A DNA stretch of 5,927 nt from Candidatus Woesearchaeota archaeon CG10_big_fil_rev_8_21_14_0_10_36_11 (GTDB taxonomy: Archaea > Nanobdellota > Nanobdellia > Woesearchaeales > GW2011-AR9), in assembly GCA_002762845.1 (NCBI GenBank), contig PCYB01000061.1, forward strand, positions 1 through 5,927, read 5' to 3'. The position numbers and the translations under genes are program-made. Positions 1 through 5,280 of the stretch are shown here, in pieces; position 1 is the stretch's first letter, and each line of letters begins with the position of its first letter. Under the pieces are notes generated by a model that saw only the letters and a program-made list of their open reading frames with translations, searched no databases and was not told the origin of the DNA.

Positions 1-81
1 AGATTTAGAAGTATGATAGAAATTTTGTACGCTTTTCTCAAAGCGAGATTTTGGCTAATGCCAAATGTCTATTGCTCATAA
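1..81 (+). CDS. Possible 3' end of a rightward gene (partial, unidentified)
   Basis: Frame 1 is open from the window edge to a TAA at 79-81, encoding 26 residues that end in FWLMPNVYCS. The other two forward frames are closed by stops within the first 15 bases. The piece is too short to assign a function, and 26 open codons occur by chance fairly often in AT-rich DNA. If real, the gene converges on sepF, whose stop lies 40 bp downstream. A small hairpin at 30-45 lies inside it. Confidence 0.25.
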   Translation, partial: RFRSMIEILYAFLKARFWLMPNVYCS

Positions 82-95
82 CTTTACACTGCCAC

Positions 96-120
96 AAAAA
101 GAAAAGTTAAAAAATGAAAA
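96..120 (-). terminator. T-tract terminator behind sepF
   Basis: Immediately after the sepF stop the leftward strand carries clustered T-runs of 4, 6, 4 and 5 bases in about 25 bases, with no hairpin needed. Archaeal RNA polymerase characteristically terminates at such U-rich stretches, so this is a plausible intrinsic terminator for sepF. Confidence 0.55.
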
Positions 121-513
121 TTATTCAACAGTACTATTATTTTGTCGATGAATTCGTCCAAAGTATGGTACCGCAACAACGTAATCCTCTCCAAAACCAG
201 CAATATCACCATCAATTGCGTCGCACGTCTTTCGCAGTTTAGAAATTGCTCGTTTCAACTCGACAAGGTCTTTGTCTTTTAGAGGTTTGATGTTAATCAA
301 TGCAACTGTCGATCCTTCACGTAGCACATCAAGAACTTCTTTAATATCTTCAAATTCTTCCATGACAAACGGCCGCACGATAACTTTAGACCTATCTTCT
401 TTCTGTGACTCTGAGTTGAGTTCTACATACTCCTCAGACTGCTGTCCAAGGTTTTCATCCTCGTCCACAGGACGAGAAAATTTATCTCTTAATTGTAAAA
501 AAAAATCCTTCAT
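121..513 (-). CDS. sepF: Cell division protein SepF (archaeal type)
   Basis: SepF is the cytoplasmic membrane anchor of FtsZ in archaea that divide with FtsZ. The 130-residue protein has the expected three parts. Residues 1-14 (MKDFFLQLRDKFSR) form an amphipathic membrane-targeting helix. Residues 15-42 are an acidic, Gln/Ser-rich linker. Residues 43-118 are the SepF core: the strand KVIVRP, a helix through EEFEDIKEVLDVLREG, the strand TVALINI, a helix rich in Lys/Arg, and then AIDGDIAGFGEDYVVAVP, which matches the family's DGDI...G..Y/F...P signature. Length is typical of archaeal SepF. The ATG at 511-513 follows a GAGGGTG ribosome site (519-525) and a TATA box at 564-572. FtsZ is not in the window. 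A T9 run occupies codons 3-6, within the membrane helix. The upstream neighbour on the same strand is the Ig-like membrane protein, but sepF has its own promoter. Confidence 0.9.
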   Translation of the reverse strand: MKDFFLQLRDKFSRPVDEDENLGQQSEEYVELNSESQKEDRSKVIVRPFVMEEFEDIKEVLDVLREGSTVALINIKPLKDKDLVELKRAISKLRKTCDAIDGDIAGFGEDYVVAVPYFGRIHRQNNSTVE

Positions 514-518
514 TTTGA

Positions 519-525
519 CACCCTC
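519..525 (-). promoter_or_regulatory. Ribosome binding site of sepF
   Basis: GAGGGTG on the leftward strand lies five bases before the sepF ATG and can pair with the anti-Shine-Dalgarno end of 16S rRNA. It supports the start chosen. Confidence 0.6.
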
Positions 526-563
526 ACGTTTTGATTATGACTACTTCCAAGATACACGCCCTC

Positions 564-580
564 ATATATAAATCTTTTTA
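564..580 (-). promoter_or_regulatory. Archaeal promoter of sepF (BRE + TATA)
   Basis: On the leftward strand, TTTATATAT (564-572) is preceded by a purine-rich BRE-like AAAAAG (about 575-580). Initiation would be expected near 540-545, leaving a leader of about 30 bases that contains the GAGGGTG site. Confidence 0.65.
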
Positions 581-583
581 TTA

Positions 584-614
584 TCCTACATAAAGACTGC
601 AGACTTTATTAGGA
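584..614. repeat. 31-bp inverted repeat upstream of the sepF promoter (candidate operator)
   Basis: The left arm TCCTA-(C)-ATAAAG (584-595, one bulged C at 589) pairs with the right arm CTTTAT-TAGGA (604-614), giving 11 pairs. The 8-base centre ACTGCAGA contains CTGCAG, itself a palindrome. The element ends 12 bp upstream of the sepF TATA and just outside its BRE. No T-run follows the hairpin on either strand, which argues against a terminator and for a dimeric regulator's binding site. Confidence 0.5.
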
Positions 615-618
615 TGCC

Positions 619-627
619 AAAAGAAAA
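619..627 (-). terminator. Possible T-rich terminator of the Ig-like gene
   Basis: About 35 bases after the stop of the 662-2083 gene, the leftward strand reads TTTTCTTTT. It is a weak but typical archaeal T-tract, lying before the sepF promoter. Confidence 0.35.
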
Positions 628-661
628 CCCTTTTGAGCACAGGAAATAAAGCATACAGATA

Positions 662-2083
662 TCATTTGTTTCCCAAGCTAAATACGTTTGAATATGCTTT
701 TCGCTTCTTCCGACCTTTTTTATACTCAAGAGTTGCCCGAGGTAATCTAAAAGATCCCAAAATGTTAAGTTTTGCTTTTACTTTATATGTTATTAAACGA
801 TGTTCATGAACGTCCAGTTCTGCAAGGGACCATACAACCGCAGTATGTTTCTTTGTATGATGAATATCTTTTGGTTGTAATGTTCCAAGTTCAAGACTCT
901 TTTTAACGTTTGCAATTGGGGGAACAAAATCTGTTATGGTTACATCTTTAAGAGGTTTTGAGGACGTATTTTTTACTTCTATCGTCACTTTAATTTCAGA
1001 TAATATTCCCTCGCCATCCTTTTTTGTTGTTACAGCTGTCTTGCGAAGCGATACTGGTGACCGCACAGACATATAAAATATAAATGTAGCGAGAATGATA
1101 AGTGCAAGATATAACAACCACCTATAGTTTGTAATTACTTGGAATGATCCCGTTTCATTCGGTCGAAGAGAAAATTCTTGTATGATAACCCGATCACCTT
1201 GCTCATTCTTTCCTGTAGTAACTCCTGCAGTAAATAATGAACCTACAAAAGAAATGGGTAATTCTACGTTTTGTGTGTTCAACACGTTACCTGGGTTTGT
1301 CACTGTAATGAATCTGAACGTTTTCAAAAAGATAGTGTCTTCTTCAACAGACACATCAAACGGCGGAATAACTGTCAAAACTTCAATCTTCTGTTCAACC
1401 ACTTTTGCTGTTTGACCATCACGTTCAAATACAAAGAATAATGTATATTTTTTAGGTTGTTGAAATTGGTTTGGAATGATAGTAAAGTCTACTGTTTTTC
1501 GGCCAAGTGGAGGTAAGTCTACAAATACCTCTTTGACAAATTCAGGGATATCACTTTGTATTCGTATCTTTAAACCACGAAGGTCAAGAGGATTTTTGTT
1601 TTCAAGAAATAATGTTATAGGAACTGGATTTTGAGGGATTATTTTCTCGTCCATGTCAACCGTTGCTTGTATTGATGGAAGGTAATCGGTTGGAGATTCG
1701 GGACTAAGGTACACTTTCAACGCTTCCGTGTACCGTTCGCCAAGATCGCTTTCTATAGTAACCGAAACAAAATAAATTCCTGGAGGGAAATCTTCGTTCG
1801 CCCGCGCTTGGATAATTGTGGTGTATGAACCTTTCGCACCAATTTCAATAATCCTATCTTTTAACGGCGAAGGGTCAACACCCCAACCTTGAACAAAAGA
1901 ATAAATACTATACCTTTGGTTTTCATATTCGTTATTTGTAATGGTAAGTTTGTATTGTGCATTTTCACCTGGTTTAATTTGATTCTTGATAGTCTCGACA
2001 GTAATAGTGGAATCAGCAAGGGTTAGAACAGAAGAGAAACATAATATCAATACAAGCATTACAACAAACGTTTTCAACTGCAC
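662..2083 (-). CDS. Secreted/anchored protein with Ig-like domains and one internal TM helix
   Basis: The 473-residue protein starts with a signal peptide or signal anchor (MQLKTFVVMLVLILCFSSVL, ending near ALADS-like residues 20-25). Next come about 290 residues of beta-strand-rich Ig-like modules of NEW3/CARDB flavour: TVETIKNQIKPGENAQYKLTI (about 28-48), VPITLFLENKNPLDLRGLKI (about 154-173) and FRFITVTNPGNVLNTQNVEL (about 256-275). One strong TM helix follows at 321-340. The C-terminal 130 residues form another DUF11-like module (VEVKNTSSKPLKDVTITDFVPP, about 369-389) and end in a basic tail KKGRKKRK. I chose the GTG at 2083 over an ATG 32 codons upstream because it follows GAGGTG by 7 bases, has a TATA at 2125-2133, and puts the signal peptide at the N-terminus. 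It probably acts at the cell envelope as a binding or structural protein. The exact role is unknown. Confidence 0.8.
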   Translation of the reverse strand: MQLKTFVVMLVLILCFSSVLTLADSTITVETIKNQIKPGENAQYKLTITNNEYENQRYSIYSFVQGWGVDPSPLKDRIIEIGAKGSYTTIIQARANEDFPPGIYFVSVTIESDLGERYTEALKVYLSPESPTDYLPSIQATVDMDEKIIPQNPVPITLFLENKNPLDLRGLKIRIQSDIPEFVKEVFVDLPPLGRKTVDFTIIPNQFQQPKKYTLFFVFERDGQTAKVVEQKIEVLTVIPPFDVSVEEDTIFLKTFRFITVTNPGNVLNTQNVELPISFVGSLFTAGVTTGKNEQGDRVIIQEFSLRPNETGSFQVITNYRWLLYLALIILATFIFYMSVRSPVSLRKTAVTTKKDGEGILSEIKVTIEVKNTSSKPLKDVTITDFVPPIANVKKSLELGTLQPKDIHHTKKHTAVVWSLAELDVHEHRLITYKVKAKLNILGSFRLPRATLEYKKGRKKRKAYSNVFSLGNK

Positions 2084-2090
2084 TATTGTA

Positions 2091-2096
2091 CACCTC
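2091..2096 (-). promoter_or_regulatory. Ribosome binding site that fixes the GTG start at 2083
   Basis: GAGGTG on the leftward strand is 7 bases before GTG 2083-2081. It decides between this start and the ATG at 2179, which has no such site. Confidence 0.65.
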
Positions 2097-2124
2097 TCAC
2101 CTACAGGAAAATAAAATACACTAG

Positions 2125-2133
2125 TATTTAAAA
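2125..2133 (-). promoter_or_regulatory. TATA box of the Ig-like protein gene
   Basis: TTTTAAATA on the leftward strand is preceded by the purine-rich GCGAAGA. Initiation would fall near 2100, giving a leader of about 17 bases that just includes the GAGGTG site. This is another reason to reject the longer ORF, whose first codons would lie upstream of the transcript. Confidence 0.55.
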
Positions 2134-2190
2134 TCTTCGCTTTTAACACATACAAAAATAAAAAGAACCGTTTATACAATAAAAAGTTGG

Positions 2191-2225
2191 AGATTTTTTG
2201 AGTAGAAATATCATGAAAAATCTAC
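2191..2225. repeat. Imperfect inverted repeat in the divergent control region
   Basis: AGATTTTT (2191-2198) pairs with AAAAATCT (2216-2223). A nested GTAGA/TCTAC pair (2202-2206 and 2221-2225) competes for the same right arm. It lies between the two divergent promoters. AT-rich sequence produces such repeats by chance, so a regulatory role is only possible. Confidence 0.25.
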
Positions 2226-2264
2226 TTGTTTTTCGAGACATCAAAAATATTCACATTTTTGGGC

Positions 2265-2288
2265 TTTGTATTTGCCATTAAATACAAA
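2265..2288. repeat. Perfect 9-bp inverted repeat abutting the membrane-operon promoter (candidate operator)
   Basis: TTTGTATTT (2265-2273) and AAATACAAA (2280-2288) are exact reverse complements around the 6-base GCCATT. The right arm overlaps the BRE position and ends 4 bp before the TATA at 2292. A protein bound here would compete with TFB, so a repressor site for the three-gene operon is the simplest reading. Confidence 0.45.
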
Positions 2289-2291
2289 ACA

Positions 2292-2300
2292 TTTATATAT
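2292..2300 (+). promoter_or_regulatory. TATA box of the three-gene membrane operon
   Basis: TTTATATAT is preceded by the BRE-like ACAAAAC (2284-2290). The expected start is near 2320-2326. No comparable box precedes the second and third genes, which follow within 30 and 13 bases, so it probably serves all three. Confidence 0.65.
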
Positions 2301-2327
2301 TCTGTTTTTTTAATTAGTTCAAGATAC

Positions 2328-2331
2328 GAGG
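2328..2331 (+). promoter_or_regulatory. Ribosome binding site of the first membrane gene
   Basis: GAGG lies 11 bases before ATG 2343, separated from it by an A8 run. It supports this start over an in-frame TTG at 2226, which is upstream of the TATA box. Confidence 0.45.
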
Positions 2332-2342
2332 AAAAAAAAGAG

Positions 2343-2906
2343 ATGGTTGAAGAAAGTATTTTCAGAGGTGTAATAGACTTTTTTGGAAAGATTGGTATCT
2401 ACGATGTTATCTTACCTTTCCTTTTAGTGTTCACAATAGTCTTTGCAATCTTTGAAAAGACAAAAATTCTAGGCGTTGAAAAGATTGATGGGAAAGAATA
2501 TACAAAGAAGAATATTAATTCTATCGTTGCGTTTATCGTCGCATTGCTTGTCATAGCATCAACACAGTTAGTAAGTGTCATCAATGAAGTAATGGCAAAT
2601 GTTGTTCTTCTTTTAGTACTTGCAGTTTGTTTCCTTCTCCTTGTTGGTGTGTTTTTCAAAGACAATGAATTTTCACTTGAAAAGATGCCAGGATGGACAA
2701 AGTTCTTCATGATAATGATGTTCGTTGCCATCATCGTTATCTTTCTTAATGCACTTGACTGGCTCCAATTCGTCTTCGCACTGTTTGTATATTGGGACGC
2801 AACGTGGGCAGCAGCAATAATCTTTGTCATTTTCATGATAGGTTTCATGTGGTTCATTACAAAAGATAATGCTCCAAAATCAAAAGTGGACAAAAAAAAT
2901 GAATAA
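2343..2906 (+). CDS. Five-TM membrane protein, tandem paralog 1
   Basis: The 187-residue protein has hydrophobic segments at about 20-37, 59-79, 85-105, 118-136 and 156-173. Lys-rich stretches lie between TM1 and TM2 (EKTKILGVEKIDGKEYTKKN) and at the C-terminus (KDNAPKSKVDKKNE). By the positive-inside rule the N-terminus is outside and the C-terminus inside. TM1 contains ILPFLLVFTIVFA, nearly identical to the next gene. The start at 2343 fits the TATA at 2292 and the GAGG site; a longer reading from TTG 2226 would begin upstream of the promoter. I do not recognise a named family, although similar tandem proteins seem familiar from DPANN genomes. It has no catalytic motif. A structural or channel-like membrane role is possible but not shown. 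Confidence 0.8.
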   Translation: MVEESIFRGVIDFFGKIGIYDVILPFLLVFTIVFAIFEKTKILGVEKIDGKEYTKKNINSIVAFIVALLVIASTQLVSVINEVMANVVLLLVLAVCFLLLVGVFFKDNEFSLEKMPGWTKFFMIMMFVAIIVIFLNALDWLQFVFALFVYWDATWAAAIIFVIFMIGFMWFITKDNAPKSKVDKKNE

Positions 2907-2921
2907 AATATCGTTTCAAAT

Positions 2922-2927
2922 GAGGTG
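2922..2927 (+). promoter_or_regulatory. Ribosome binding site selecting ATG 2937
   Basis: GAGGTG is 9 bases before the ATG. The alternative GTG start at 2925 lies inside this site, so the ATG four codons later is preferred. Confidence 0.6.
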
Positions 2928-2936
2928 GTTTTCATA

Positions 2937-3515
2937 ATGGTAGGCGCAGGTATTTCAACAATTACAACATATTTTCAAACATTTGGGGTTATGGACTTTA
3001 TTTTACCGTTCCTTCTTGTGTTTACAATAATTTTTGCAGTGACAGCATTTGTTCCCCTATTTAAAGATCATAAAAATTTCAGGGTTGTTATTGCGTTAAT
3101 ATTAGGATTAATATTTGTCGCTCCGCACGTTATGGGTACGTACCCTTTAGGATACGATCCCGTCCAGGTAATGAATGAAGCAATTCCAAGCATTTCATTA
3201 GTTGCGGTTGCCGCGGTTATGTTACTCCTCCTAATGGGAATCTTTGGAACAGACTTTTCAAAGAAAGCTGCACCCATTATTGCAATTGCAGCAATCGGTT
3301 TCATAGCTTACATCTTTGGTGCATCACTTAACTTTTGGACAGGACCATACGAAGCATTTTCATGGTGGACAGAAGAAACAACAGAACTCCTTATAATTAT
3401 CCTTGCGTTCGGCCTTGTTGTATGGTTAATAACAAAAGAACCTAACAAAGGAAAAGGATTGGAATCAGTCAAGAACCTTGGAAAATGGTTTGGTGACTTT
3501 TTTGAGAAAAAATAA
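2937..3515 (+). CDS. Five-TM membrane protein, tandem paralog 2
   Basis: The 192-residue protein has TM segments at about 20-42, 48-64, 83-103, 111-130 and 150-166. TM1 reads FILPFLLVFTIIFA, which aligns with paralog 1 (ILPFLLVFTIVFA). Both end their last TM in W(F/L)ITK followed by a charged tail. The short first loop (FKDHKNFR) and the C-terminus are basic, again predicting N-out/C-in. The tail LESVKNLGKWFGDFFEKK looks like an amphipathic helix that could lie on the cytoplasmic face of the membrane or bind a partner. The longest exposed loop on the other side is aromatic-rich (NFWTGPYEAFSWWTEETTE, about 132-150). The gene follows paralog 1 by 30 bases and precedes paralog 3 by 13, so it is co-transcribed. 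Function is unknown. Confidence 0.85.
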   Translation: MVGAGISTITTYFQTFGVMDFILPFLLVFTIIFAVTAFVPLFKDHKNFRVVIALILGLIFVAPHVMGTYPLGYDPVQVMNEAIPSISLVAVAAVMLLLLMGIFGTDFSKKAAPIIAIAAIGFIAYIFGASLNFWTGPYEAFSWWTEETTELLIIILAFGLVVWLITKEPNKGKGLESVKNLGKWFGDFFEKK

Positions 3516-3528
3516 GTAATGATATACA

Positions 3529-4104
3529 ATGGCAACAGTATTAGATTTAAGTTTGTTCCAATCGTTTAGTTCCCTATTTCCAATACTGTTTGTTTTTGCA
3601 ATTGTCCTTGGACTTTTGCAAAAAATAAAGCCATTAGGCGATTCGGTTGCGCTCAATTCCATTATTGCTGTTGCAATCGCGTTAATGTCATTACTGTCTG
3701 ATTCACTTATTCAGGTAATCAACTTTATGATTCCGTGGTTTGTGATTGCATTTATTTTCTTTATTCTTATGCTTCTTATTTTCCAAATATTTGGCGCGAG
3801 TGAGAAGGATATATTTTCGTATCTCAAAGGAGATAAGAGCATATCATGGGTAATAATTGGTGTTAGCCTTATTATCCTCTTTGCTGCAATTGGAAATGTT
3901 TTTGGTCAAAGTATCGGACCGTATTTAGACGAAACCGGAAACCAAACAACATCAACAACCGTTGATGGCGAAGCAAGTGTCGCAACGGGAAGTTTTGAAC
4001 AAAACATCTTTGCAACTATGTTCCACCCAAAAGTTCTTGGGTTCGGTGTTATCTTTATCATCATGATATTTGCAATAGCATTATTGACCGGTTCTCAGAA
4101 TTAA
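3529..4104 (+). CDS. Five-TM membrane protein, tandem paralog 3
   Basis: The 191-residue protein has TM segments at about 12-32, 41-60, 65-88, 105-123 and 168-187. TM1 (LFPILFVFAIVLGLL) is a diverged form of the PFLLVFTI helix in the two preceding proteins. The LNSIIAVAIAL stretch matches INSIVAFIVAL of paralog 1. It differs in a longer polar loop between TM4 and TM5 (124-167), rich in Thr/Ser and holding an N-glycosylation sequon NQT (138-140). The shared topology puts this loop outside. The C-terminus is very short, without the Lys-rich tail of the others. It starts 13 bases after paralog 2 with no strong ribosome site, so translation may depend on the upstream gene. The three could form a hetero-oligomer; this is inference. 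Confidence 0.85.
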   Translation: MATVLDLSLFQSFSSLFPILFVFAIVLGLLQKIKPLGDSVALNSIIAVAIALMSLLSDSLIQVINFMIPWFVIAFIFFILMLLIFQIFGASEKDIFSYLKGDKSISWVIIGVSLIILFAAIGNVFGQSIGPYLDETGNQTTSTTVDGEASVATGSFEQNIFATMFHPKVLGFGVIFIIMIFAIALLTGSQN

Positions 4105-4119
4105 TTAATAGTAGTAAGA

Positions 4120-4130
4120 TTTTTTAAATA
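4120..4130 (+). promoter_or_regulatory. TATA box of the HD gene, overlapping a T6 tract
   Basis: TTTTTTAAATA centres about 27 bases before ATG 4153, the spacing expected when transcription starts at or next to the start codon. The same T6 run, 16 bases after the stop of paralog 3, could also terminate the membrane operon. Confidence 0.6.
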
Positions 4131-4152
4131 GGACGAGTTTTAACATTTAATT

Positions 4153-4701
4153 ATGAATCCATTAAAAATAATTGAGAAATATTATAAACCAGAATCAAAA
4201 GCTTATAAAATATTAGTAAGACATAGTGCTTTGGTTGCCAAGAAAGCAATAGAGATTGCAAAAAGGGTTCCTGAATTCAATCCTGATTTGAAATTTATCA
4301 AAGAAGCTGCTATGCTTCACGATATTGGGATATATCTAACTGATGATCCAGAGATTTATTGTTACGGAGATAAAGAATATATTTGTCATGGAATTTTAGG
4401 GAAGGAAATCTTAGAAAAAGAAGGATTTCCAAAACATGCTAAAGTTTGTGAACGACATATTGGTGTTGGAATTTCGGTAGAAGAGATTGAGAAAGAAAAC
4501 TTACCTATTCCTAAACATGACATGAATCCAATATCAATAGAAGAACAAATAATTTGTTTTGCTGATTGCTTTTTCTCAAAAACACCAACAAGATTAAAGC
4601 AAGAGAAATCATTAGAACAAATAAAGAATGGACTAACCACGCTTTGTGAAGACAAGGTTAAGAAATTTGAAGCTTGGTGTACGTTATTTAAAGAAAATTA
4701 A
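4153..4701 (+). CDS. HD-domain metal-dependent phosphohydrolase (TIGR00295-like)
   Basis: The 182-residue soluble protein carries the HD superfamily metal-site pattern in order: H24 (VRHSALVA), H56-D57 in MLHDIGIYL, H79 (CHGILGKEIL), H102 (CERHIGVGI) and D138 (ICFADCFFS). The whole arrangement matches the small archaeal HDIG proteins of the TIGR00295 type, whose substrate is unknown. Members of this superfamily hydrolyse phosphomonoesters or phosphodiesters of nucleotides. All ligand positions are present, so it is probably active. No ribosome site precedes the ATG, and the TATA position implies a leaderless mRNA. It seems more AT-rich at third codon positions than its neighbours and has its own promoter, so it is probably not functionally tied to the membrane operon. 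It converges on the coiled-coil operon with a 3-bp gap. Confidence 0.88.
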   Translation: MNPLKIIEKYYKPESKAYKILVRHSALVAKKAIEIAKRVPEFNPDLKFIKEAAMLHDIGIYLTDDPEIYCYGDKEYICHGILGKEILEKEGFPKHAKVCERHIGVGISVEEIEKENLPIPKHDMNPISIEEQIICFADCFFSKTPTRLKQEKSLEQIKNGLTTLCEDKVKKFEAWCTLFKEN

Positions 4702-4704
4702 AAA
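4685..4704 (-). terminator. T-tract terminator of the coiled-coil operon, inside the HD gene's 3' end
   Basis: The leftward strand just past the 4705 stop reads TTTTAATTTTCTTTAAATAA, lying within the last codons of the convergent HD gene. Confidence 0.4.
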
Positions 4705-5244
4705 TCATTTCTTTCGGACGTTTTCTGTTATTCCTTTTAACTCTTTCACGTTCTCAACAAATTCGGGAATGACGTCTTTAAAAACTTTACCGACAGCTTT
4801 CAGTTCTGTTCCAACATCAATCATACGCTTGTCGTACTCCTCAACCTTTCCAAGGACGCCCTGATGAAGCGTTTTAAAGTCTTCTTTAAGTTTCTCTACA
4901 TCATTATTCAGTTTTGATTGTACCGATTCAACACGTTCTTTCCACTCGATAATCTTTTTCACTTCTGCAATAAGATCATCCCACTTTTCATCAACGATAC
5001 TTTCAGTAATGCTTTCTATACGTTCATAGATATTGCCTTCTGACGACTGAGACGAAGGCATTCCAGAAAATGAACCGTTAGAAGAAAATGATGATGGTGA
5101 TGATGAGCCCATATCAACGTGTGAAAGCGCAGTATATACTTGTTCCTGAGAATATCCTCGTTTTGTTAGTTCATCAACAATAATATTATCAGTTAATCCC
5201 TGATTTCGTAATTCCATAATTTCTGATGTTGGATCCGTAGCCAT
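4705..5244 (-). CDS. Soluble coiled-coil protein with UBA-like N-terminal helices
   Basis: The 179-residue protein has no TM segment and no cysteine. Residues 5-45 look like a small helical, UBA/CUE-like bundle (SEIMELRNQGLTDNIIVDEL, then a second helix around SQEQVYTALSHVD). Residues 47-69 are a Ser/Gly/Pro linker. Residues 72-175 are almost wholly helical with heptad-like spacing and strong charge alternation, consistent with a coiled coil (VEKLKEDFKTLHQGVLGKVEE, 116-136; DVGTELKAVGKVFKDVIPEF, 143-162). The last segment is well ordered and looks conserved rather than random coil. The family resembles uncharacterised DPANN proteins I half-recall, but I cannot name one. ATG 5244 follows AGGTGA by 6 bases. 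It is the second gene of a leftward operon, 36 bases after its partner. A scaffold or adaptor role is inferred. Confidence 0.82.
   Translation of the reverse strand: MATDPTSEIMELRNQGLTDNIIVDELTKRGYSQEQVYTALSHVDMGSSSPSSFSSNGSFSGMPSSQSSEGNIYERIESITESIVDEKWDDLIAEVKKIIEWKERVESVQSKLNNDVEKLKEDFKTLHQGVLGKVEEYDKRMIDVGTELKAVGKVFKDVIPEFVENVKELKGITENVRKK
4708..4738 (+). terminator. T-rich terminator of the HD gene, inside the convergent gene
   Basis: Past the HD stop the rightward strand holds clustered T-runs (ATTTC, GTTTTC, TTCCTTTT). It lies in the 3' coding part of the 4705-5244 gene, because only 3 bp separate the two stops. Confidence 0.4.
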
Positions 5245-5250
5245 TATCTA

Positions 5251-5256
5251 TCACCT
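5251..5256 (-). promoter_or_regulatory. Ribosome binding site of the second coiled-coil gene
   Basis: AGGTGA lies 6 bases before ATG 5244. It is a full match to the anti-Shine-Dalgarno core, in contrast to the leaderless first gene of the operon. Confidence 0.6.
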
Positions 5257-5280
5257 ACTCCTCTTATAATTTTACATTAT

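Noticed and set aside
30..45. CGCTTT-TCTC-AAAGCG hairpin followed by TTTT, as a terminator
   Set aside because: The stem is only 6 bp with a weak T4 tail, and lies inside the possible partial coding frame at 1-81. Chance occurrence is likely.
272..571. Forward open frame across sepF
   Set aside because: It is low-complexity Ser/Thr-rich antisense of a clear SepF; it is a shadow.
2084..2179. 32-codon N-terminal extension of the Ig-like protein from ATG 2179
   Set aside because: It would put the TATA box inside the coding region and bury the signal peptide. GTG 2083 has GAGGTG at proper spacing.
2226..2342. 39-codon N-terminal extension of the first membrane protein from a TTG
   Set aside because: It begins upstream of the TATA box at 2292 and has no ribosome site. 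ATG 2343 fits both the promoter and GAGG.
2084..2342. Small RNA or tRNA in the divergent region
   Set aside because: No cloverleaf or GC-rich folded segment is visible; only promoters and AT-rich inverted repeats.
2399..2935. 178-aa open frame on the opposite strand of membrane paralog 1
   Set aside because: It mirrors a hydrophobic gene, is rich in Thr/Ser/Lys/Ile without domain features, and has no promoter or ribosome site. It is a shadow of the real gene.
2343..4104. Phage holins or toxin-antitoxin membrane proteins
   Set aside because: They are too long for typical holins, have five TM segments, and there are no lysis, phage or toxin neighbours.
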